DNA of 64,000 nt, from contig JACTMY010000009.1 of the NCBI GenBank assembly GCA_014584395.1, positions 1 to 64,000 on the forward strand, written 5' to 3'. A program made the position numbers and the translations under genes. This stretch comes from Planctomycetota bacterium. Lineage in GTDB: Bacteria > Planctomycetota > Planctomycetia > Gemmatales > HRBIN36. Below the pieces are notes generated by a model that worked only from the letters and a program-made list of their open reading frames with translations, made no database searches and was not told the DNA's origin. Of the stretch, positions 58,267 to 64,000 are shown piece after piece. Numbering within the stretch: position 1 is the stretch's first letter; the number at the start of each line of letters is the position of its first letter.

Positions 58267-58746
58267 TTAGAACGGTATTTCCTGGCCGGACTCGATGCCC
58301 TTTTCCTGCCGGATCATGCCGCTGACCACCTGGTACGCGCGCTCAGCCTCAATGCGAGTGGAGCGGGCGGTTTCCGGCCTGATGGGGTTTACCCAAACCT
58401 TATCCCTGGGGTTCCAGCGAAAACCGGAGTCTTTCAAGCGGTCGAGCACAGCCGGACTGGGCTTCTCGTCGAACTTGATGACCATGAGGCGTTCCTGCCT
58501 GTTCTCGAACAGGTGGACGCCGGCGGAGTAGTCGGACGCGATGCCGAACGGATCGGGAATCCTGCTCTCGGGAGATCGCTTCCGGCCGCGTTCCCGCTGG
58601 ATTCGCTCAACGAAGCTTTCCTGCGGCGGCACGGCAACCGGCTCGGCTGTTTGAGTAGCCACCGGCTCCGTGGTCGCGGTGGCGGCGGTGCTGTCCTGGT
58701 TATCCGTGGACGTGTTTGATGGTTCAGGTGTGCGTTTGCGTGACAT
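58267..58746 (-). CDS. Mobile-element-associated protein of unknown function
   Basis: 159 residues from ATG at 58746, preceded by TTGGAGGAATATC; a longer frame to 58884 has no such site. The first 55 residues are low complexity (Thr, Pro, Ala). The second half has FDEKPSPAVLDRLKDSGFRW and NPRDKVWVNPI, a motif found in polyvalent-protein-associated domains of plasmid and phage proteins. It lies directly upstream, same strand, of the methylase/helicase genes. Biochemical role unknown. Confidence 0.72.
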   Translation of the reverse strand: MSRKRTPEPSNTSTDNQDSTAATATTEPVATQTAEPVAVPPQESFVERIQRERGRKRSPESRIPDPFGIASDYSAGVHLFENRQERLMVIKFDEKPSPAVLDRLKDSGFRWNPRDKVWVNPIRPETARSTRIEAERAYQVVSGMIRQEKGIESGQEIPF

Positions 58747-59611
58747 GATATTCCTCCAAGATTTATCAATGGGCCAATCCATAACCCACAGTTGCATTAC
58801 TATCACACCTTTGCACCTTCGCGCAACAGGCTGAGCGCGGCTTTCAGCATGATGTAATGCTGAGAAGCCGCAGAAACTGTTCATGCTGCCATCCCGAAAA
58901 CAACTGCTATCCCACGCGCCGCGGCTGTCGGTCCCAGGAGGGGCCTCAACCTGGCCAGGCCGGGAATTCGAGCAGTCGAGCGCAAACTGGGTCGTTCGTT
59001 CGATTCCTAACTGGGCGGCGAGATTAAATGGCTTTTGGATGCAAGAATGGGATGTGTCTGGTGGTAGGGTCGCCGGGCGGTTCGGTTCGTTGTTCCTGGG
59101 CCTGTTTCCATTCGATTATGGCCCATGCCGGTGCGATAGGTCTCCACCCTCTTTCCTGAATGCCCATAACCGCCCTCTCCCTGATTGCTGGCGGTAGCGT
59201 TGAGCCGCTCGCCGTGCATCACCAGCGGTGTGCGGAATATCGAACCCCGGATTGCCGGGGTGTGACATATCGAATCCGCCCATAACAGTTTGCGCCTAAT
59301 AGGCCGTGTCAGCACTTTGACCAATAATTACAGGATCAGGAGAGTAGCCGGGTCGTCTTTTCAAAGGGCAAGTGATCGCACCGCCTCCGCCTGCGTGGTG
59401 TATCGCGCGTCGGCGGCGCGAAGAACTTTGTGCGGTTTTTTATAGTATAAGAAAGGTTACCCCCCTAACCTTTTGAAACTCCCGAATCCGAAACGACAGA
59501 TTCAGTCGGTTTACCGTCACATCTGGTCGGTCTAACGACAAAAGCGGGTTGCATTTTTGTCGGTCGCGTGCCAAGGTCGTGTCACTTAACCGACAAAAAC
59601 AGAGGCTGAGA
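58747..59611. other. Putative plasmid replication-control region upstream of the RepL-like gene
   Basis: This gene-poor 865-base stretch holds a perfect hairpin CCCCGG-ATTG-CCGGGG (59245-59260) flanked by two direct copies of ATATCGAA (59237-59244 and 59267-59274). Next to the initiator gene is an inverted pair TTTTTGTCGGT (59554-59564)/ACCGACAAAAA (59589-59599). Related CGACA/TGTCGG-type motifs recur between 59490 and 59630. These are candidate iterons and origin hairpins. No protein gene seen. Confidence 0.45.
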
Positions 59612-60220
59612 ATGACGGCTGACCGACAGAATTCAAAGGGAAGCAACCTCGTTACGACAAAGCGGGGCTTCCCGGTGTACCGGACCAATCCAAGTGTGCC
59701 ACAAGCATCTGGCTTGCGGACACGCACCAAGCGGATCAATGTGCCCGGCGGCAAGGGGGCCGTGATTGTTGACAACAGTACCGGCGAACTCAAAGGACTC
59801 GGTGGGATGGGATTCTGGTGGGAAGAGGAAGTCGATACCACACGCTTCGTCAAGTTGTTTCTCGACGGCATCAAGCAGGCGGCTGGCCTTTCCAAGACCG
59901 GGATTCAGGTCTTCGAGCTGGTCTACAAGGAAATGCGGATGAATCCTGGCTCGGACGAAATCAAGCTGAACCAGTACGTCGCGCAGGACTACGGGATCAG
60001 CGACCGGACCTATCAGCGGGGCGTCCGCGAACTGCTCGAAAAGGAGTTCCTTTATCGCAGCCCCAGCGACGGTGTGTTCTTCGTCAACATCCGCTTCATG
60101 TTCAATGGTGATCGTTTGGCGTTCGTCAAAACCTACCATCTCAAGGACAATGTCCGGCAGCAGGACCAGCAGGAGTTACCCTTGCTCAGCGGACCGCGCC
60201 TCACCGATCAGGAGAGCTGA
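59612..60220 (+). CDS. RepL-like plasmid replication initiator
   Basis: 202 residues from ATG at 59612. It has a winged-helix core (QVFELVYKEMRMNPGSDEIKL, YVAQDYGISDRTYQRGVREL, LLEKEFLYRSPSDGVFFVN) and the RepL-family ending FFVNIRFMFNGDRLAFVK. An in-frame start at 59549 would begin inside the inverted-repeat region, so 59612 is preferred. Replication/maintenance proteins of this family start rolling-circle or theta replication of plasmids. It points toward the convergent partition genes, whose 3' end overlaps its own by 20 bases. Confidence 0.8.
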   Translation: MTADRQNSKGSNLVTTKRGFPVYRTNPSVPQASGLRTRTKRINVPGGKGAVIVDNSTGELKGLGGMGFWWEEEVDTTRFVKLFLDGIKQAAGLSKTGIQVFELVYKEMRMNPGSDEIKLNQYVAQDYGISDRTYQRGVRELLEKEFLYRSPSDGVFFVNIRFMFNGDRLAFVKTYHLKDNVRQQDQQELPLLSGPRLTDQES

Positions 60221-60521
60221 GGTAGCCATTTGCCTTGAGCCACGGCTCCAGCGCTTCCTCAAGAATGTCCTGGAGTGTGTTCGGCGTGACGCCGCTCAGT
60301 TGCCTCTCCAGCGATGCCCGCTTGAGGGCGGCGGCAAAGTCTGCGCGAATGCGCGTGCTCAGGGGGATGCGGCCGACGACGGCCGGCGGGTTCACAACGT
60401 GCCGTGGAGTCTTAGCCATGTCGCCCTCGAGACCCTTGGGCGAGCCGCTGTAGACAAACTGCTCCTCGACGCCACGATCGACATTGGTTACTCCGCTTAA
60501 CAGTGTGCGCCGCTCCTTCAT
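60201..60521 (-). CDS. Putative partition (ribbon-helix-helix-like) centromere-binding protein
   Basis: 106 residues. ATG at 60521 follows AGAGGAAACACAAATC. The second half RIPLSTRIRADFAAALKRASLERQL ... LQDILEEALEPWLKANGY is like a ribbon-helix-helix repressor/partition protein, with a preceding basic stretch. Nineteen bases downstream of the parA stop, same strand, so the two probably form a parA/small parB-type partition operon. Confidence 0.72.
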   Translation of the reverse strand: MKERRTLLSGVTNVDRGVEEQFVYSGSPKGLEGDMAKTPRHVVNPPAVVGRIPLSTRIRADFAAALKRASLERQLSGVTPNTLQDILEEALEPWLKANGYLSSPDR

Positions 60522-60540
60522 GATTTGTGTTTCCTCTCGA

Positions 60541-61215
60541 TCACGCCGATACCGTGATTGCCCGTTTCCGGGTCATGAATACCGTTCTGGCTCGTGGTAG
60601 TAATTCTGAGAACAGCCCATCCACTTCTTCGGCGGCAGCCATGCCGCGTGAACCGAGCTTCCAGACGACGGTGCCCTGACCGGGCGCATCGGCATACACC
60701 TGGCGTTGCGTCAGAACGCACTTTGCAACGGGCAGTTCCAACGCCGCGGCCGCGTCTATCATGTCGTGAGTCAGGCGGTAGTTCTTGCCGACCATAGTAA
60801 GAGCGATAACGGCCTTCGGAACTCCTCCGCGAATGTCCTGGGCTTGCCGCAGTACGTTGGTCGCTTGACTGAGTGCTCTGACCTCAAGCATGCTTGCCTT
60901 GCAGGGCACGATGGCAAGGTCGGCACGTAGCAGCAAGGCGCGGCTGGTTTCGGTGTTGCTTCCTGGCCCGTCGGCGATCACGAAGTCGGCTTCTTGGGCC
61001 AGCGGCGGAAGATGATTTAGGATCGTGTCCGCGTCTGCCAGCCGAACGCAGCGTGTGGTGGGCGTTGCCTCTTTCGCCCATTCGGAGGATGACTGTTGGG
61101 CGTCGCAATCGGCTAGTATGACGGAGCGCCCTTGTTCCCGCAGCCAGGCGGCTAGGTGAACGGCGATGGTCGATTTGCCGACCCCGCCCTTGGAATTGAC
61201 GATTGCGATAATCAT
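60541..61215 (-). CDS. parA: ParA family partition ATPase
   Basis: 224 residues from ATG at 61215; an upstream frame reaching 61251 adds unconserved residues. Deviant Walker A at IIAIVNSKGGVGKSTIAVHLA (first lysine in KGG), the A' motif DCDAQQSSSEWAKE, and Walker B-like DFVIADGPG. It has no N-terminal helix-turn-helix, so it is a small type Ib-like ParA. It drives plasmid segregation with a small DNA-binding partner, here the convergent-to-RepL gene. A repeat-rich region just upstream may be its centromere. Confidence 0.92.
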   Translation of the reverse strand: MIIAIVNSKGGVGKSTIAVHLAAWLREQGRSVILADCDAQQSSSEWAKEATPTTRCVRLADADTILNHLPPLAQEADFVIADGPGSNTETSRALLLRADLAIVPCKASMLEVRALSQATNVLRQAQDIRGGVPKAVIALTMVGKNYRLTHDMIDAAAALELPVAKCVLTQRQVYADAPGQGTVVWKLGSRGMAAAEEVDGLFSELLPRARTVFMTRKRAITVSA

Positions 61216-61246
61216 GCTTCGAGCGTTAGCACGGTTCGTGGCATCT

Positions 61247-61445
61247 GGCAAGCAATATGTGTGGCTGTCTGGCAGGCAGGTATGCGGTCTGTCCTGATTG
61301 CTGGCGAGACGGCTGGCATGAAGGATAGACTGAAAGCAAGTTTGTCAGGCAGACATACAAGCAGGCAAGAGAGCCTGCTTGTTGGCATGACGGTCATCGT
61401 GCAAGCCAGCCAGCAAGCTGGCAAGGAAGCCAGCCAGCAAGGCTG
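61247..61445. repeat. Repeat cluster upstream of parA, candidate centromere (parS-like)
   Basis: Degenerate GGCAAGC/GGCAGGC-type repeats fill about 200 bases. They include a perfect 10-base inverted repeat ACAAGCAGGC (61357-61366)/GCCTGCTTGT (61373-61382) with a 6-base loop, and two perfect 15-base direct copies of AAGCCAGCCAGCAAG (61403-61417 and 61427-61441). Location directly before parA suggests partition-complex binding sites or an operator. Confidence 0.6.
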
Positions 61446-61526
61446 AAAGCTCGCCAAAGTGCTAACGATGTATTAACACATGTCTGCAATCCTATATTTT
61501 GAACGTCCATCACTCAGGTATTCCTT

Positions 61527-61922
61527 ATGGGATCAAAGCAAGGAAGAGCAAGGAGGAGCAAGGAAGAGTTACTCTCTGCGGTAGAATCAGCAGTTGTCTT
61601 GCGACCAAGTCACGGAGTAATACAGAACCTGACGGGGTCTTACGAAATGGCGAGCAGAGCCATGACGGATGGGGAAACTCGGACAAGACTTACTGACCCT
61701 GTTACGAGATATATCTCCCAGCTCGGCCGGCGTCATGCGGATCAAATCGTTGATACCGTGCGAAGTAACCCGGGGGCTATTCATGCCTTGCACGACCACA
61801 TGAGTCACGTGGAGTTGCTGGCGACCGCCGTCGTATTCCTGTGGAAGGGTATTGCCACTCTGGACGAGTATGCCCCCTCGGCACCGACCATTGTTGACCA
61901 GTGCGAGGCTGGAAATGACTGA
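61527..61922 (+). CDS. Hypothetical protein
   Basis: 131 residues, ATG at 61527. A highly basic/acidic start (QGRARRSKEE) is encoded by three tandem 10-base repeats (61538-61567). Later helical sequence: DPVTRYISQLGRRHADQIVDTV, NPGAIHALHDHMSHVELLATAVVFLWKG. The last hydrophobic stretch is short and amphipathic. No family recognised. Divergent from parA. Confidence 0.55.
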   Translation: MGSKQGRARRSKEELLSAVESAVVLRPSHGVIQNLTGSYEMASRAMTDGETRTRLTDPVTRYISQLGRRHADQIVDTVRSNPGAIHALHDHMSHVELLATAVVFLWKGIATLDEYAPSAPTIVDQCEAGND

Positions 61923-62183
61923 TACTTTCCCCGGGAAATTGGGCCTATGCCGTGCATAGGGAAGACGCCTGCCAAAAAAAGCACAAACAAGCCCCAAAAC
62001 AACACGACGCGTGGACACCGCCCAAGGCTGGATGCGCCGAATGGCCGATGGGGCGCGGGGGAGAAGCGCGGTATGTGCCTCGCCTTGAGCGATGCACCGC
62101 TGTGTGGCGGAATGCGGAGAACTGGTAGTAGCTTCACGAAAGGCAGGGTCCGGCCGGCGGCACACTGGCCCATAGCCAGGTCT

Positions 62184-62549
62184 TTAGCCGTAATCGGACT
62201 GCCCGTTGGCATTGGCCGTGCCCGCGCTGCTTGGAAGGATACTCGATGTCGATGGAGCGGCCAGAATCTGCTGGTAACAGAGAAGCAACCGCTCGACTTG
62301 GCCGCACAGTGCTTCCAGGTTCCGGACTTCGTGGAGGGCGAAGTCAATGTGGTCGGGATGCCATTGTCTCTCGGCTGCTCGATTGAACAGCCGCGAACCA
62401 TCGACGAAGAGGGGGAGTACGTCGCTTGAGAACTGCTCGAAGCTCTCCTGTACCCTTCCCATAAGCTCAAGGCGGAGATGCATGCACTGCCGTAGCAGGA
62501 TGAGGGGCGACTTCTCGTCAGTGGTATCCAGGTCAACGATCTGGGTCAT
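62184..62549 (-). CDS. Hypothetical protein
   Basis: 121 residues from ATG at 62549; a GTG at 62606 extends it by 19 residues, and neither has a clear ribosome binding site. The product is helical: LILLRQCMHLRLELMGRVQE, FEQFSSDVLPLFVDGS, HEVRNLEALCGQVERLLLCY, then a Ser/Ala-rich tail. Not recognised. It lies 103 bases past the next leftward gene. The gap between 61922 and 62184 holds nothing I can identify. Confidence 0.5.
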   Translation of the reverse strand: MTQIVDLDTTDEKSPLILLRQCMHLRLELMGRVQESFEQFSSDVLPLFVDGSRLFNRAAERQWHPDHIDFALHEVRNLEALCGQVERLLLCYQQILAAPSTSSILPSSAGTANANGQSDYG

Positions 62550-62652
62550 GGTCGAGGAGTAGCATACCCCGAAGCAGAAAGCACGCAGTTTCTGGGGCCA
62601 TGCCACCTCGACCTATCTAGGGGATGCGTTCGGCCAACGGCGGCGGCTCAGG

Positions 62653-62994
62653 TCAGAGTTGTTCCGCCTCCTCGTTGTCGTCTCGCGACATGGGCAGATG
62701 TACCTGGATGGTGGTGTCTTCTGGGACTGGGTCGCGACTGAGCAGATACCCCACGCGGTTCACGAAGTGCAAGCCGCTGATGAGATACATGTCGCCGTCA
62801 TCGCCATCCACCAATGTCCAGATCCGCGCCGCTGGCTGGCGTTTGATGAACTCGAATTCTTCCCCATAAGTCTCGAACAGGCAGCCGCCGGAATCGCCGA
62901 TGGCCCAGCCAGCGGACGAGTTGATGTGGTTCGGGACGAGTGTGAAGCGGTCGTCAAACTCGTCTTCGGTCAGCTCGATGAGGGTGGCGTTCAT
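62653..62994 (-). CDS. Hypothetical protein
   Basis: 113 residues from ATG at 62994. The in-frame extension to 63078 encodes a repeated low-complexity MRCRF-type stretch created by DNA repeats, so it is not preferred. The sequence is acidic and well formed (LVPNHINSSAGWAIGDSGG, FEFIKRQPAARIWTLVDGDD, YLISGLHFVNRVGYLLS), consistent with a compact alpha/beta domain seen in mobile-element hypothetical proteins. Function unknown. Confidence 0.65.
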   Translation of the reverse strand: MNATLIELTEDEFDDRFTLVPNHINSSAGWAIGDSGGCLFETYGEEFEFIKRQPAARIWTLVDGDDGDMYLISGLHFVNRVGYLLSRDPVPEDTTIQVHLPMSRDDNEEAEQL

Positions 62995-63006
62995 GAGCGC
63001 TGCGAA

Positions 63007-63086
63007 CCGACAGCGCATCGCTAACCTTTTTCCGACAGCGCATCGCTTACTATTTGTCGTCTCGAACCGACAGCGCATCGCTTACT
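63007..63086. repeat. Three direct copies of a 16-base repeat
   Basis: CCGACAGCGCATCGCT occurs at 63007-63022, 63032-63047 and 63067-63082. The last two extend to 20 shared bases. They lie directly upstream of the leftward gene starting at 62994. Possible iterons or operator repeats; spacing is irregular (25 and 35 bases between starts). Confidence 0.7.
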
Positions 63087-63196
63087 CTCGTGCGCGACCG
63101 ATTCTTCCTCTTGGATTCTGGGGTGCCGCTTCAGGCCTACTTTCGGTGTAAAACGACCTCCGCGGGCAACCGCCAGCGGCCGCCACGCGGAGGTTT

Positions 63197-64000
63197 CCAT
63201 GAACGACGAACTGGCTGCTCGTCATCGAGCTATTACCCTGCGCCTTGCGGGTCGTACCATCAAGGCCATCTGCGCCGCGGTCGGCCGTTCCAAGGTCTGG
63301 TTCCACAAGTGGTGGGCCCGATACCTGGTGGCAGGCCCCTCGGGGCTTTACGACCTGACCCGGTCCAACCACCACATCGCCCAGCGCATCTCGCCTGAGT
63401 TGGAGAGGACCATCCTTTCCGTCCGGCGGCGCCTCCAGGCGCACGCGTCGCCGGCCACACGCTACAGCCTGATCGGGGCCACGGCCATCCTGGCCGAACT
63501 CAAGGCTCTCGACACCCACCCGCTACCCAACCCGCGCACCATCGAACGCGTCCTGGAGCGCAACGGCTTCACCGCACCGCGGGTCCGCCTTGTCCCGCTG
63601 CTGCCTCGCCAGGAGTGGCCCGGACCTCAGGCCCGGGCCTCCAACGAACTGCACGAGGTCGATCTGGTCGGGCCAGTCTACCTCAAGGGCCGCGGCCACC
63701 GCTACTACATCTGGGTCGGCAAGGACGCCTTCGACGGGGCTGTCTGCCTGCGTCTGGCCGATTCCCGCAAGATGGACGAGGTCCTCTGGTTCCTCGGCGA
63801 GTGCTGGAAGGACCTGGGCCGGCCCGAGCAGGTCCAGTTCGACAACGCCCGCGAACTTTGCGGCTGGGGGCAGTCGGCCCGGGCCTTGTCGCGGGTGATC
63901 CGGTTGTGCCTGCGCCAGGGCGTCGGCCCCGTGTTCATCCCCGAAGGGGAGCCGCAGTTCAACGGCAGCGTGGAGAACTTCAACGGCTGGTTCCAGCCGC
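63197..64000 (+). mobile_element. DDE-type (integrase core, IS481/IS3-like) transposase, truncated by window end
   Basis: 268 codons from ATG at 63197 (GCGGAGGTTTCC upstream), open to the window edge. A helix-turn-helix start (AICAAVGRSKVWFHKWWARY) and a linker (TRYSLIGATAILAEL ... RTIERVLERNGFTAPRV) are followed by an integrase catalytic core. That core has Asp in ELHEVDLVGPVYL, Asp in VQFDNARELCGWG and the Glu region PEGEPQFNGSVENFNGWFQ. GC-rich codon use differs slightly from nearby genes. The IS subfamily needs the missing 3' end. Confidence 0.88.

Noticed and set aside
58995..59020. T-loop-like GTTCGATTCC suggesting a tRNA
   Set aside because: Flanking bases cannot form the T-arm or an acceptor stem; no anticodon arm nearby.
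61805..62536. 243-codon minus-strand frame
   Set aside because: Ser/Arg/Pro-rich composition and overlap with two more plausible genes; no RBS or domain.
63007..63086. CRISPR array
   Set aside because: Only three 16-base copies with spacers of 9 and 19 bases; no cas gene in the window.

Overview
The window reads like a planctomycete (Gemmataceae/Pirellulales-like) genome. The marker families are a prepilin-type DUF1559 protein, DUF1592-group and DUF6797 cytochrome c proteins, the DUF1552, DUF1800 and DUF1501 families with twin-arginine or other signal peptides, and FG-GAP/VCBS repeat proteins. The organism assignment is inferred from family content only; no rRNA or tRNA gene was seen.

Layout. 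(1) 1-6 kb: a tandem pair of related membrane-anchored unknown proteins whose 3' ends are near-identical, a DUF1559 protein, a VCBS-repeat protein interrupted by one in-frame TGA (selenocysteine or nonsense), a leucine-rich-repeat membrane protein and a class 3 lipase. (2) 6-13 kb: a frameshifted gene remnant, then a leftward operon for acetyl-CoA metabolism (acetyl-CoA synthetase, pyruvate/acetoin dehydrogenase E1 alpha, E1 beta and E2, and an acyl carrier protein), divergent from a GntR/FCD regulator. (3) 13-28 kb: planctomycete cytochrome c/secreted pairs (DUF1592+DUF1552, a di-heme DUF6797 protein, DUF1800+DUF1501) around a leftward quinol-type nitric oxide reductase.

(4) 28.7-50.7 kb: a defence island read rightward, mostly one operon with overlapping or nearly touching genes. 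It encodes a DUF6088 (AbiEi-like) protein, a DUF4007 protein (SspB-like), a large P-loop ATPase (SspC-like position), a double-GHKL histidine-kinase-like ATPase, a receiver-domain protein, a DndC/SspD-type PAPS-reductase-fold sulfurtransferase, a DptF/DptG/DptH-like (SspFGH-like) restriction trio, an HNH nuclease, a DndA/SspA-type cysteine desulfurase and an Mrr-type nuclease with two CxxC pairs. The simplest reading is a DNA phosphorothioate modification-restriction system of SspABCD-SspFGH type. It differs by an inserted two-component-like GHKL/receiver pair and two extra nucleases. No DndB, DndD or DndE was found.

(5) 51.2-64 kb: an IS110 transposase followed by a plasmid-like module: a 1.7-1.9 kilo-residue N6-methylase/helicase fusion, two small mobile-element proteins, a RepL-like initiator with nearby inverted repeats, a ribbon-helix-helix-like partition protein and ParA with a repeat-rich centromere candidate, several small unknown genes, and a DDE transposase running off the window end. 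This suggests an integrated plasmid or plasmid-like element next to the defence island.
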